DNA of 34,870 nucleotides from Chitinophagales bacterium 33-2 (GCA_002050435.1 MWYV01000019.1:1-34870); one strand, 5' to 3'; positions 7,670-15,691 are shown, counted from the stretch's first letter. Notes: a model not told the origin generated them from the sequence alone. Program-made: numbers and translations.

Positions 7670-9454
7670 ATGAAAATATTACTACAATACCTTAAACCAC
7701 ATAAGGGGATGGTATTCCTGATCTTGCTGCTGGCTGCAATGAATATCGGCTTCTCACTGGTAGATCCGATCATCTTTGGAAAGATCATTGATTTTGCCAC
7801 GCGTTACAACAGTTCACCAGATGCTTACCAGCCATTTTTCTGGAGCTTTGCAGGCCCTGTGTTTACGCTTCTTGGCTGGTCAATCCTTGTTGCTATGATC
7901 AGCCGGATCGCAAAAAACTTCCAGGATTATTTCCTGAATGTAGTAGTACAAAAATTTGGAGCAAAAGTTTTTACTGATGGTTTGCAGAAAGCCATGAAAT
8001 TGCCTTACCAGGAATTTGAAGATCAAAGAAGTGGTGAAACCCTGAGCATTCTTACCAAAGTGCGCACAGATACCGAAAGATTTATCAACAACTTTGTCAA
8101 TATCCTGTTTACTGTTTTGATCGGGATTGTTTTTGTGGCTGTTTTTGCCGCAAGGATCCACTGGTCTTTACCCATCATCTATTTCAGCGGAATCGCTTTG
8201 CTGATGGTGATCTCCAACCTCCTGAGTAAAAAAGTAAAAACCATTCAAAAAGTAATTGTTGCGCAAACAACCTCCCTTGCAGGAACCACCACAGAATCAC
8301 TACGGAATATTGAGCTGGTAAAAAGCCTGGGTCTCACCGGCCAGGAAGTGGACAGACTGAATAAAAACACATACAAGATCCTTGGGCTTGAATTGACCAA
8401 AGTAAAAAGGATCAGAAGTATCAGCTTTGTGCAGGGTACATTCGTGAATACATTGCGACAGGTGATCCTCTTCATGCTGATGTGGGTAGTGTTCCAGGGA
8501 AGGTTAACGCCCGGGGAACTGGCCACCATGCAGATCTTTTCATTTTTTGTATTTGGACCATTACAGGAGATCGGAAATATTATTTTGAGCTATCGTGAAG
8601 CGGAGGCCTCCCTGAATAATTTCCAGAACCTGATGCAGAAAACACCAGAAGCGATTCCGGAACAACCAAAACACCTCGGACCCATCAACGATCTTGAATT
8701 CCGCCACGTAAGTTTCAAACACCATACTGCCATGCATAAGGCAATTGATGGCATCAGCTTTAAAACCAGCAGGGGCGAAACCATTGCATTTGTAGGCCCA
8801 TCGGGCGCAGGAAAATCCACGCTCATGAAATTGCTGGTAGGTTTGTACCGTCCCCAGGAAGGCAATATTTATTATAATGGGATTGACGAAAACAACATAT
8901 TGTTTGATGACCTTAGAAACCAGATCGGTTTTGTTACGCAGGATACACAGTTATTCAGTGGAACCATCAAAGAGAATTTAATTTTTGTAAATCCTGGTGC
9001 AACTGAAGACGACCTGCTCGAAGCACTTAAAAAAGCTTCCTGTTTAAATCTTTTGAGCAGAGCTGAAAAAGGCATCGACACGATGATCGGTGAAGGTGGA
9101 TTAAAATTATCTGGAGGTGAAAAACAAAGACTCAGCATTGCACGCGCGCTGTTGCGTAAGCCCAGGTTATTGATCTTCGATGAAGCCACATCTGCTCTTG
9201 ATTCATTAACAGAAGAAGAGATCAATAAAACCATCCGCAACGTTTCTTCTTTCAACGACCAGATCACCATACTGATCGCACACAGGCTTTCAACTATCAT
9301 GCATGCGGACAGGATCTATGTGCTGGAAAAAGGTGTTGTGATCGAAACCGGAACCCATGAAAATCTTTTGGAAGAAAAAGGTTTGTACTATGCGATGTGG
9401 CGCCAGCAGATCGGTGAAAGAAAAAATACCGCTCCTGCTGTCCAACCGGCCTGA
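7670..9454 (+). CDS. ABC exporter, fused permease and ATPase (MsbA/MDR-like)
   Basis: A 594-residue half-transporter with an N-terminal six-helix membrane domain (about 1-330; first helix MVFLILLLAAMNIGFSLV) and a C-terminal nucleotide-binding domain. The ATPase has Walker A GPSGAGKST (376-384), a Q-loop in FVTQDTQLFSG, the signature LSGGEKQR starting at 480, Walker B LLIFDE with D504 and catalytic E505, the D-loop SALD and the switch H538 in AHRLST. All catalytic residues are intact, so it should function as a homodimer or heterodimer exporting a lipid, drug or peptide; the substrate cannot be told from sequence. No peptidase domain is present. It ends 12 bases from the stop of the converging small gene, with no visible terminator between them. 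A small GGCAGC/GCTGCC hairpin (7627-7642) sits in its leader. Confidence 0.92.
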   Translation: MKILLQYLKPHKGMVFLILLLAAMNIGFSLVDPIIFGKIIDFATRYNSSPDAYQPFFWSFAGPVFTLLGWSILVAMISRIAKNFQDYFLNVVVQKFGAKVFTDGLQKAMKLPYQEFEDQRSGETLSILTKVRTDTERFINNFVNILFTVLIGIVFVAVFAARIHWSLPIIYFSGIALLMVISNLLSKKVKTIQKVIVAQTTSLAGTTTESLRNIELVKSLGLTGQEVDRLNKNTYKILGLELTKVKRIRSISFVQGTFVNTLRQVILFMLMWVVFQGRLTPGELATMQIFSFFVFGPLQEIGNIILSYREAEASLNNFQNLMQKTPEAIPEQPKHLGPINDLEFRHVSFKHHTAMHKAIDGISFKTSRGETIAFVGPSGAGKSTLMKLLVGLYRPQEGNIYYNGIDENNILFDDLRNQIGFVTQDTQLFSGTIKENLIFVNPGATEDDLLEALKKASCLNLLSRAEKGIDTMIGEGGLKLSGGEKQRLSIARALLRKPRLLIFDEATSALDSLTEEEINKTIRNVSSFNDQITILIAHRLSTIMHADRIYVLEKGVVIETGTHENLLEEKGLYYAMWRQQIGERKNTAPAVQPA

Positions 9455-9465
9455 CAGATTTCGCC

Positions 9466-9864
9466 TTATGGTTTGATCTCCAGCTCCGCTCCTGTTAGCG
9501 CATAATAAAGGTTTTGTACCTGGTGCAGATGGTAAACAGGATTGCTGGTAATGAAGGCATTTACAGATGCTCTTGCAAAAGCTTCTTTATTGTTTTTGAT
9601 ATATCCATAAATTTCAGTCAGATTTTCTGTTTGCACCGGCAGCACCAACTTAAACTCCCTTGCATCGGGATAAAGTGGATATTTTTTGTTTTCCACGAAA
9701 CCGGCTTTTATAAAAATATCAGGGTTAAGCACCACGGGAAACAGTTCTTTCAGCTTGTCTGCAGGCCAATTGAAATGGTCAGCTTCCAGCTTCACCATCA
9801 CGATCCTGGTATGAATCTTCAGGAGTACGGCATTGCCTACGCGGAAGGATTGGTGTTGGATCAT
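9466..9864 (-). CDS. Small conserved Bacteroidota protein (RVGN...QNLYYALTG type), function unknown
   Basis: A 132-residue soluble protein beginning MIQHQSFRVGNAVLLK and ending HQVQNLYYALTGAELEI plus two residues. These two ends resemble a widespread Bacteroidota group with an RIGN-like N-terminal block and a HQLQNLYFALTGEEL-like C-terminal block that I recall from many genomes without any assigned function, some near phage-like genes. The middle has an LNPDIFIKAGF segment matching that group's LTEEWLLKFGF-like block, which argues for keeping the RVGN block and hence the ATG at 9864 rather than an internal methionine. A GTG at 9885 is in frame but lies upstream of the likely transcription start. 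It converges with the ABC transporter gene. Confidence 0.65.
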   Translation of the reverse strand: MIQHQSFRVGNAVLLKIHTRIVMVKLEADHFNWPADKLKELFPVVLNPDIFIKAGFVENKKYPLYPDAREFKLVLPVQTENLTEIYGYIKNNKEAFARASVNAFITSNPVYHLHQVQNLYYALTGAELEIKP

Positions 9865-9867
9865 GGC

Positions 9868-9875
9868 CAAAGATA
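9868..9875 (-). promoter_or_regulatory. -7 promoter box abutting the ATG of the 132-residue protein
   Basis: On the minus strand TATCTTTG ends three bases before the ATG at 9864. If it acts as a TAnnTTTG promoter element, transcription would begin at or just inside the start codon, giving a leaderless mRNA. No -33 element was identified. Confidence 0.5.
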
Positions 9876-10042
9876 AAAGGGCCACCTCTTTAGAAAGAAA
9901 TTAATTAAAAAGGAAGCTCCCGAAAACATCTAAACAACAGCAGGAATACGGCCATTCAACAATGGGAAAAAGCAGAAAAAGTTTTTATGGACAAGCATAT
10001 GCCGCATTATAAGTAGGGAGTTGGGAGTGTAGGAGTTCAACA

Positions 10043-10106
10043 GTGGTTGAATAGTGGTTGAATGGTGGTTGAAGATTGTTGAAGATGGTTGAACGGTGGT
10101 GGAAAA
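10043..10106. repeat. Degenerate tandem repeat, six units of 10-11 bases (GTGGTTGAATR)
   Basis: Six consecutive units are readable: GTGGTTGAATA, GTGGTTGAATG, GTGGTTGAAGA, TTGTTGAAGA, TGGTTGAACG and GTGGTGGAAAA. Just upstream, TTCAAC pairs with the first GTTGAA, so the array begins with a short inverted copy. The period is close to one helical turn. It is intergenic and not part of a credible gene. Confidence 0.85.
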
Positions 10107-10380
10107 GTAGAGGAACTTTTGTTGAATGTTGTGGTGAATTGCGTAACACTGGTCCTTTCTGTGACTTTGCGCTTTCAAAAAAGGGTTAGTTTCTTTTTAA
10201 TGATTGCTCCGATTTTCTTCTGACCTATCTGAATTCGACCAAACGATACTATTTATCAAATTATTTATTTGTAAATATTGCCCAACTAAAAATTGGAACA
10301 GGAATATGTGTAAAAGTAAGTTTGGAGATAACTACTTATGCAGAATCTCTGTGATTCAAATGTAAAGGGCTATATGATTT

Positions 10381-10404
10381 CTTTGAGCCTTCGAGACTTC
10401 GCGG
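10381..10404. repeat. Short octamer repeat CTTTGAGC-CTTCGAGA-CTTCGCGG
   Basis: Three imperfect 8-base units in a row lie just past the thiolase stop. A similar string, GTGACTTTGCGC, occurs at 10161-10172 in the same gap. Strings of the form CTTTGCGnCTTTGCG are, from memory, common between genes in Bacteroidota genomes; their origin is not known to me. Confidence 0.5.
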
Positions 10405-10427
10405 CTAAAAGCGAAAAGGCTTCTACC

Positions 10428-11603
10428 TTACATCCGTTCGATAATTCCTGCAATGCCCTGCCCCCCGCCAACACAAGCCGTAACCATTCCATATTTTTTG
10501 CCGGATCTTTTCAGATCATTTAATACCTGGATGGTCAGTTTTGCGCCGGTACAACCTAAAGGATGTCCAAGCGCTATCGCGCCACCGTTGGGATTGACAA
10601 GTGCAGGATCAAGACCAGCTTCCCTGATCACAGCAATGGATTGCGATGCAAAGGCTTCATTCAATTCGATGGATGCAATGTCACCCAGGTTCATATTCAC
10701 CTGCTTCAACACTTTTGGAATAGCTGCTACAGGTCCTATGCCCATGATCCTCGGATCAACACCTGCCGATGCACAGGCTACCAACCTGCCTATCGGTTTT
10801 AGTCCCAGTTCATTTACCATTCTTTCGCTCATTACAATCACAAATGCAGCTCCATCGCTGGTTTGTGAAGAGTTGCCTGCGGTAACCATACCACCTGCGG
10901 CAAATGCAGGTTTCAGCTTGGCCAGCACTTCAATTGATGTATCTGCACGCGGGCCTTCATCTGTATCCACCACAAAATCACGCTGGGCTCTTTTTCCTTT
11001 TTCATCAAGGTAAATCTCTTCCACTTTTATTGGAAGCACACCTTCTTTTAAATTACCATTTTGTATGGCTGCAATTGCCTTCCGGTGCGAATGAAATGAA
11101 AATTCATCCTGGTCTTCTCTTGAAACCTTATATTCTTTGGCCACAGCTTCTGCGGTAAGGCCCATACTTAAATAATAATCGGGATCATCTTTGGCAATGG
11201 AATAAGCCGGTACGGTTTTCCATCCAGCTGTAGGCACCAGGCTCATACTTTCCACTCCGCCTGCAATGATACAATCTGCCATTCCCATCCGGATCTTGGC
11301 AGTGGCAATGGCTATGGTTTCCAGTCCGGATGCACAATAGCGATTCACGGTCATGCCGGGGGTATCATAGCCTAAAGCGCGTGCGGCAATGATCCGGCCC
11401 ACCTGGAGCCCCTGCTCTGCCTCTGGCACCGCATTTCCCACGATCACATCATCTACCCTTGATTTATCCAGCTGGGGAACTGAAGCCATTAAACCCTGTA
11501 TCAGTTCGATCGCAAGATCATCAGGCCTGGTAAACCTGAACCCGCCTCTTTTGGCTTTGGCAACAGCGGTTCTGAATCCTGCTACGATGTATGCTTCCTG
11601 CAT
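10428..11603 (-). CDS. Thiolase family protein (acetyl-CoA C-acyltransferase)
   Basis: A 391-residue thiolase of normal length with all catalytic blocks: the nucleophile C90 in NRYCASGLETIA, NEAFA (315-319), H347 in GHPLGCTG and C377 in TACVGGGQG. It should form or cleave beta-ketoacyl-CoA (FadA/FadI/AtoB-like): in fatty-acid degradation it releases acetyl-CoA, and in the reverse direction it condenses two acetyl-CoA. The choice between long-chain beta-oxidation and acetoacetyl-CoA chemistry cannot be made from sequence alone; the LDPALVNPNGGAIALGHPLG block is common to both. In many Bacteroidota such a gene sits beside the 3-hydroxyacyl-CoA dehydrogenase/enoyl-CoA hydratase gene, which is absent here. 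A 7-bp inverted repeat (TTAGTTG/CAACTAA, 11638-11657) lies in its leader. Confidence 0.93.
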   Translation of the reverse strand: MQEAYIVAGFRTAVAKAKRGGFRFTRPDDLAIELIQGLMASVPQLDKSRVDDVIVGNAVPEAEQGLQVGRIIAARALGYDTPGMTVNRYCASGLETIAIATAKIRMGMADCIIAGGVESMSLVPTAGWKTVPAYSIAKDDPDYYLSMGLTAEAVAKEYKVSREDQDEFSFHSHRKAIAAIQNGNLKEGVLPIKVEEIYLDEKGKRAQRDFVVDTDEGPRADTSIEVLAKLKPAFAAGGMVTAGNSSQTSDGAAFVIVMSERMVNELGLKPIGRLVACASAGVDPRIMGIGPVAAIPKVLKQVNMNLGDIASIELNEAFASQSIAVIREAGLDPALVNPNGGAIALGHPLGCTGAKLTIQVLNDLKRSGKKYGMVTACVGGGQGIAGIIERM

Positions 11604-11658
11604 GTTTTATGTTTGTATAAAAATACTGAATTCCTAATTAGTTGCATCAACAACTAAA

Positions 11659-12246
11659 TCACAATAATTTGAAATGTTTGATCACCGCTTCAGGGAACAG
11701 TGCATTCATCAGCACCGGATTTGATTTTTCTATTCCAAGGAACATCCATGGTGCGTCCTTGTCTTTAATGGCAATCATCACACCCTGGGTGAGCACCATA
11801 TAGCTTTTCCTTTTTTCATTGTAACTGATATCGGCATCGTCAAAACCACCTTTTAAACTTAGAATGAAAAGATCATGAAAATCGGAATCACGCTCAACGG
11901 AACTGTCCTTAAAGATCATATACATCCGCATCCGGTATTTGATCTCTTTATAATCAGATCCATTATTTAAAAAAGAAGGACTGTAACTGATGACGGCCAT
12001 GCTATCAAAACCAATACTCATCTCCTCGCTTTCAAAAGCTTTTTGAAAGACCTCTATGAAATCTGCCTTAGGCACAATCTTGAATAGTGAAGGGTGTACA
12101 TATTCAACAAGATCTTTGTAATTAACATCCAGGGTGAGCTGCATGTATTTTGCCACCCTTGCATCAAGTTCTTTATCTCCTGAAGTTTGGGCTGAGAGAC
12201 CGGTGAAGGCAAAAACAGTTAAGAAGATCCAGCATAATTTTTTCAT
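11659..12246 (-). CDS. Secreted protein of unknown function (195 aa)
   Basis: It begins MKKLCWIFLTVFAFTGLSAQ, a clear type I signal peptide with probable cleavage after LSA or AQ, so the mature part of about 175 residues acts in the periplasm or outside. I do not recognise a family. The mature region is mixed alpha/beta with YMQLTLDVNYKDLVEYVHPS, which recalls an NTF2-like start (small helices then a tract 'D---L--Y-HP'), and ends with a hydrophobic strand LTQGVMIAIKD and PEAVIKHFKLL. An NTF2/SnoaL-like fold is therefore a possibility but not shown. It is divergent from pyrD; on its strand a weak TATCTTGT (12250-12257) lies three bases before the ATG with a TTTG about 22 bases further upstream. 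The thiolase gene follows on the same strand after 55 bases. Confidence 0.75.
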   Translation of the reverse strand: MKKLCWIFLTVFAFTGLSAQTSGDKELDARVAKYMQLTLDVNYKDLVEYVHPSLFKIVPKADFIEVFQKAFESEEMSIGFDSMAVISYSPSFLNNGSDYKEIKYRMRMYMIFKDSSVERDSDFHDLFILSLKGGFDDADISYNEKRKSYMVLTQGVMIAIKDKDAPWMFLGIEKSNPVLMNALFPEAVIKHFKLL

Positions 12247-12307
12247 GCAACAAGATAAATAAATAGATTCCTAAAAAACCAAAACGGGGAAAAAAAAAGG
12301 ATGCTGC

Positions 12308-12315
12308 TATCTTCG
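12308..12315 (+). promoter_or_regulatory. -7 promoter box before pyrD (TTCG variant)
   Basis: TATCTTCG resembles TAnnTTTG with one change and ends six bases before the ATG at 12322. If used, it excludes the upstream in-frame ATG at 12301, which would lie before the transcription start, and yields an almost leaderless pyrD mRNA. Confidence 0.5.
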
Positions 12316-12321
12316 CGCAAC

Positions 12322-13362
12322 ATGTACAGCATCGTTAGATCTCTTTTGTTTTTATTTCCGGCCGAAACAGCCCATTACCTTTCCATGAACCTTCTGAAGG
12401 CAGCATGTTCAATAAGGTTGCTCAGAAAAATGCTTCAGAAAAATTATGCAGCGCCACACCAGACCACAAAGCTGGTGGGACTTGAATTTAAAAATCCAGT
12501 TGGACTGGGTGCTGGGTTTGATAAAAACGCAAAGTATTTACGTGAACTGGAAACGCTGGGTTTTGGTTTTGTAGAAATTGGAACTGTGACGCCACTTGCC
12601 CAGAAAGGAAATGATCAACCCAGGTTATTTCGGCTTCCAAAAGATAAGGCCCTGATCAACCGCATGGGTTTTAATAATGATGGCGTTGAGATCATCAGGG
12701 AAAGATTAAAAAAATGGAGCGATCAACAAAAAAAATTGCCAGGGAAACACAGGTTGCTGGTGGGTGGAAATATTGGAAAGAACAAAAACACAATAAATGA
12801 AGCGGCCTGGAAAGATTACGAGATCTGCTTTAATGCCCTGCATCCTTATGTTGATTTTTTTGTGGTGAATGTGAGTTCACCCAATACACCCGGTCTAAGA
12901 GCTTTGCAGGAAAAACCTGCGCTGCAGAAAATTCTTTCTCACCTGCAGGAACTGAACAGGCAATTAAATGTTCAACGCCCTATTTTTTTAAAGATCGCAC
13001 CGGATCTTGAACCTGCCCAACTTGATGATGTGATAGAACTGGCAAGGGAAATTCAACTTGAGGGACTGGTAGCCACCAATACAACCATAGACCGTTCTGA
13101 TCTCAAAACTGAACCAGAAAAAGTTGCATCAATTGGTGCGGGTGGATTGAGCGGATCACCTGTAAAAAAAAGAGCTACTTCCGTTTTGCAATACCTCCAT
13201 CAGCATTCAGGCGGTACCATTCCAATTATAGGAAGCGGTGGCATATTTAATAAAAAAGATGCAGCCGAAAAATTTGCATCAGGTGCAAATTTGATTGAAG
13301 TGTGGACAGGCTTTATTTATGAAGGACCTTCCATTGTAAAAAAAATATTGAAAGAAAATTAA
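12322..13362 (+). CDS. pyrD: Quinone-dependent dihydroorotate dehydrogenase (class 2)
   Basis: PyrD oxidises dihydroorotate to orotate in pyrimidine synthesis, passing electrons through FMN to membrane quinone. The 346-residue protein has the N-terminal amphipathic helices that mark class 2 (MYSIVRSLLFLFPAETAHYL). The FMN-barrel blocks follow: NPVGLGAGFDKNA, LINRMGFNNDG, VVNVSSPNTPGLR (with the catalytic serine of class 2), FLKIAPDL, VATNTTIDR, GAGGLSG and IIGSGGI, and near the C-terminus ASGANLIEVWTGFIYEGP. An ATG 21 bases earlier (12301) would add MLLSSRN; the homologous start and the promoter box both favour 12322. It converges on rsmE with 24 bases between stops; only an AT-only inverted repeat lies there. 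Confidence 0.95.
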   Translation: MYSIVRSLLFLFPAETAHYLSMNLLKAACSIRLLRKMLQKNYAAPHQTTKLVGLEFKNPVGLGAGFDKNAKYLRELETLGFGFVEIGTVTPLAQKGNDQPRLFRLPKDKALINRMGFNNDGVEIIRERLKKWSDQQKKLPGKHRLLVGGNIGKNKNTINEAAWKDYEICFNALHPYVDFFVVNVSSPNTPGLRALQEKPALQKILSHLQELNRQLNVQRPIFLKIAPDLEPAQLDDVIELAREIQLEGLVATNTTIDRSDLKTEPEKVASIGAGGLSGSPVKKRATSVLQYLHQHSGGTIPIIGSGGIFNKKDAAEKFASGANLIEVWTGFIYEGPSIVKKILKEN

Positions 13363-13386
13363 TTTAAGGATTAACCCATTTAAAAA

Positions 13387-14085
13387 TTAATTGACAAGAA
13401 GAACAGCAGCCACCATTCCTGCAGTTTCTGTTCTGAGCCTGGTGTTGCCAAGGCTAACCGCATCAAATCCATTTTCAATGGCAAGTGAAATTTCTGCAGG
13501 ACTAAAATCTCCTTCAGGACCAATCAGCATTAGGGAAGCAGGTACAATGCCCTGGCGCGTGTTTATTTCTTTTTTATCACCCAGTAAACAATGCGCGATA
13601 TATTTTCTTTGATATTGTTGTGAAGAATTAATGAATGATTTAAAATCGACGGGTGCAATTAATTCAGGTAACCATACCTGTTGCGATTGTAACATGGCAC
13701 TTACAATGATGCCTTTTAACCTGTCGAAACGAAATTTTTCTTTTTCTGTTCGTTCGCACAAAAGTGGAATGATGGAACTGACACCCAGCTCAGTGGCTTT
13801 TTCAAGAAACCATTCAAAACGCGCCGTGTTCTTTACCAGTGAAATAGCAATGGAAATTTGTTTAATGCGCGGTACAACCTTCTCAACCTGCACTATTTCC
13901 AGAACGGTTTTTTTCCTGTGATCATCTTTAATGAAACCATGTGCCTTTGTTCCTTTTCCATCTGTAAGTAATACCGCTGCATCTTTTTGCATGCGTAAAA
14001 CCTGGACGAGATGGCGCGAAGCATCTTCATCAAGCGTTACTGTTTTTTCCAGCGGGAAGGGGAAGTATATAAATGGAACCGACAT
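13387..14085 (-). CDS. rsmE: 16S rRNA (uracil1498-N3)-methyltransferase
   Basis: RsmE methylates N3 of U1498 in 16S rRNA using SAM, in the assembled 30S subunit. The 232-residue protein has an N-terminal PUA-like domain (HLVQVLRMQKDA, the family's H--VLR-- block) and a C-terminal SPOUT knot: ISLVKNTARFEWFLEKATELG, then LMLIGPEGDFSPAE, and finally SLGNTRLRTETAGMVA, the SAM-binding trefoil signature. Length is typical. The ATG at 14085 lies 52 bases after the dnaB stop on the same strand, but a terminator stands in between (14098-14125), so the gene probably has its own start of transcription. Confidence 0.95.
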   Translation of the reverse strand: MSVPFIYFPFPLEKTVTLDEDASRHLVQVLRMQKDAAVLLTDGKGTKAHGFIKDDHRKKTVLEIVQVEKVVPRIKQISIAISLVKNTARFEWFLEKATELGVSSIIPLLCERTEKEKFRFDRLKGIIVSAMLQSQQVWLPELIAPVDFKSFINSSQQYQRKYIAHCLLGDKKEINTRQGIVPASLMLIGPEGDFSPAEISLAIENGFDAVSLGNTRLRTETAGMVAAVLLVN

Positions 14086-14089
14086 GAAA

Positions 14090-14097
14090 CAAAAATA
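14090..14097 (-). promoter_or_regulatory. Possible -7 promoter box of rsmE inside the dnaB terminator U-tract
   Basis: On the minus strand TATTTTTG follows the dnaB hairpin directly and ends four bases before the rsmE ATG. It fits TAnnTTTG exactly. The only TTG upstream (in the hairpin loop) is 13 bases away, shorter than the usual 17-23, so use as a promoter is uncertain. Confidence 0.4.
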
Positions 14098-14125
14098 GCC
14101 AGGAGCACGTCAATTTGCTCCTGGC
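14098..14125 (-). terminator. Intrinsic terminator of dnaB
   Basis: A perfect 9-bp stem GCCAGGAGC (14098-14106) and GCTCCTGGC (14117-14125) with a 10-base loop begins 12 bases after the dnaB stop. On the minus strand it is followed by TATTTTTG, a usable U-tract. Confidence 0.75.
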
Positions 14126-14137
14126 GCCGATATTTTA

Positions 14138-15691
14138 TCAGAAGGGATTTTCTTCATCGGGAAGATCATTCATCTTACTTCCAGTTTGTATGAACATTCT
14201 GGCTCCCCCACCTTCAAAACCGGAAACCGGTTTAAAATTGGAAGGAATGGTCTGGCCGAATTCACTGCTTCCACCACCATCTTCAATAAATTTCTGAATG
14301 TGCAGCAGTGCCCTCAGTTTAATGGTTTCCAAAGATCCATTCCTGTGTTTCGCAATCCTTACGTGCGTTTCGCCTTTATTGCTTTCGCCCATTTCATCCT
14401 GGTTAAGGTCATAGTACTCGGGGCGGTAAAGGAAACAAACCATATCTGCATCCTGTTCAATCGCTCCTGATTCACGAAGGTCACTAAGCTGTGGCATCTT
14501 GTTGCCGTCCTTACGTTTTTCAACTTCACGACTTAACTGCGAAAGCGCAATGATAGGCACCTGCAGTTCTTTAGCAAGACCTTTTAAACTCCTGGAGATA
14601 TTGGAGATCTCCTGCTCCCTGTTCGAATTCCTGTTCTCACCGGTACCACTCATTAATTGCAGGTAATCGATAATGATCAATCCAATATTGTTGGAATTTT
14701 TCAGCCTGCGGCATTTGGCTCTTAATTCAAAAATGTTCAGGGCCGGTGTATCATCAATATAAATCGGGGCCTGCGAAAGTCTTTGAATACCCCGTGCATA
14801 CAATTGTTTCATTTCATGTTCTTCCAGCTTACCCCGTGAAATTTTCTCCAGCCAGATCTCACTTTCAGCCGATAAAATACGCTGAACGAGCTGGGGCGCA
14901 GCCATCTCAAGGGAGAACAATGCGACCGCTGTTGGCTTGGTAGGATGCAAGGCTGCATTCCGGGCAAGATTCAGTGCAAAAGCTGTTTTTCCCACAGCAG
15001 GACGTGCAGCAAGAATAATAAGATCGGTAGGCTGCCATCCATAAGTAACCCGGTCAAGCGATGGAAAACCACTGGGCACCCCTGTAATATCTTCATTTTT
15101 ATGACGCAGGTCTTCAATTCTCCGTATGGTTTTTACCAATACCGAATCTATGCTCTCATAATTATTTCTAAGGTGAGTAGAGGTGACTTCATATATCTTG
15201 CTTTCTGCCATGTCAAGCAAATCAAATACATCTGTACTTTCTTCATAAGCATCTGAAATGATCTCGCCGCTGATGCGGATCAGTTCCCGCTGGATGAATT
15301 TTTGTAAAACGATCCTTGCGTGGGCTTCAATATTGGCCGAAGAAACAACTGCATTGGTAAGTTTGGTAACATAGTAAGGGCCACCCACCATTTCAAGTTC
15401 TTCGCGCAGGCGCAATTCTTCCACTACGGTTAAAATGTCAATCGGCTGGCTTTTTTGTGCCAGGCTCTGCATTGCTCTGAAGATGCGCTGGTGAGCATCA
15501 ACATAAAAACATTCAGGTTTTAATATTTCAATTACCAGGTCAAAGGCAGCTTTTTCCAACATAACCGCCCCTAAAACGGCTTCTTCCAGTTCCCTTGCCT
15601 GCGGAGGAACTTTGCCATATATCATCGTACTCAGGTCCAGAGGCGCTTTTCTTCTGTTCTTTTTATCCCGGTTGAGATTAGTTAGATCCAT
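14138..15691 (-). CDS. dnaB: Replicative DNA helicase DnaB
   Basis: DnaB is the hexameric 5'-3' helicase that unwinds the chromosome at the fork and binds primase. The 517-residue protein has the N-terminal helical domain (about 28-180; PPQARELEEAVLGAVMLEK), a linker, and the RecA-like ATPase with GVPSGFPSLDRVTYGWQPTD, Walker A RPAVGKTA (230-237), LFSLEM, Walker B LIIIDYLQLM (338-347), LSQLSREVEKR and DLRESGAIEQDAD. No intein or insertion is visible. It extends slightly past the usual 440-470 residues by a basic N-terminal tail (NRDKKNRRKAP) and a C-terminal tail rich in G and acidic residues, as in other Bacteroidota. Its upstream gap contains DnaA-box-like sites (see 15856-15973). Confidence 0.97.
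   Translation of the reverse strand: MDLTNLNRDKKNRRKAPLDLSTMIYGKVPPQARELEEAVLGAVMLEKAAFDLVIEILKPECFYVDAHQRIFRAMQSLAQKSQPIDILTVVEELRLREELEMVGGPYYVTKLTNAVVSSANIEAHARIVLQKFIQRELIRISGEIISDAYEESTDVFDLLDMAESKIYEVTSTHLRNNYESIDSVLVKTIRRIEDLRHKNEDITGVPSGFPSLDRVTYGWQPTDLIILAARPAVGKTAFALNLARNAALHPTKPTAVALFSLEMAAPQLVQRILSAESEIWLEKISRGKLEEHEMKQLYARGIQRLSQAPIYIDDTPALNIFELRAKCRRLKNSNNIGLIIIDYLQLMSGTGENRNSNREQEISNISRSLKGLAKELQVPIIALSQLSREVEKRKDGNKMPQLSDLRESGAIEQDADMVCFLYRPEYYDLNQDEMGESNKGETHVRIAKHRNGSLETIKLRALLHIQKFIEDGGGSSEFGQTIPSNFKPVSGFEGGGARMFIQTGSKMNDLPDEENPF

Larger units (their letters stand above)
9876..10427. other. Repeat-rich intergenic region without a supported gene
   Basis: About 550 bases separate the thiolase stop from the start of the small minus-strand gene. 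It holds a tandem repeat (10043-10106) and octamer-like CTTTGCG repeats near 10155-10173 and 10381-10404; the rest is AT-rich with no recognisable coding sequence. A minus-strand frame of 82 codons across the repeats (10178 to 9930) has low-complexity repeat-derived sequence and is not called. A nested inverted repeat downstream of the thiolase stop (AGCCTT/AAGGCT enclosing TTCGC/GCGAA, about 10383-10418) could form a hairpin, but without a U-tract. Confidence 0.55.

Noticed and set aside
6824..9454. GT25 gene and ABC exporter as part of a polysaccharide or bacteriocin cluster
   Set aside because: No further glycosyltransferase, polymerase, flippase, precursor peptide or modification gene lies nearby, and the exporter has no peptidase domain.
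10043..10106. Tandem repeat as a CRISPR array
   Set aside because: Units are 10-11 bases and contiguous with no spacers, and no cas gene is present.
9930..10178. Minus-strand open frame of 82 codons across the tandem repeat
   Set aside because: Its sequence is built from the repeat (NHHSTTIQP pattern), has no recognisable domain and no start signal; the stretch is better explained as intergenic repeat.
11638..11657. TTAGTTG/CAACTAA hairpin between the 195-residue gene and the thiolase
   Set aside because: Seven AT-rich pairs and no U-tract; may be chance, so it is mentioned only in the thiolase entry.
13351..13391. AATTAATTT/AAATTAATT inverted repeat between pyrD and rsmE as terminator
   Set aside because: The stem is A-T only with a long loop, so it would be too weak to call.
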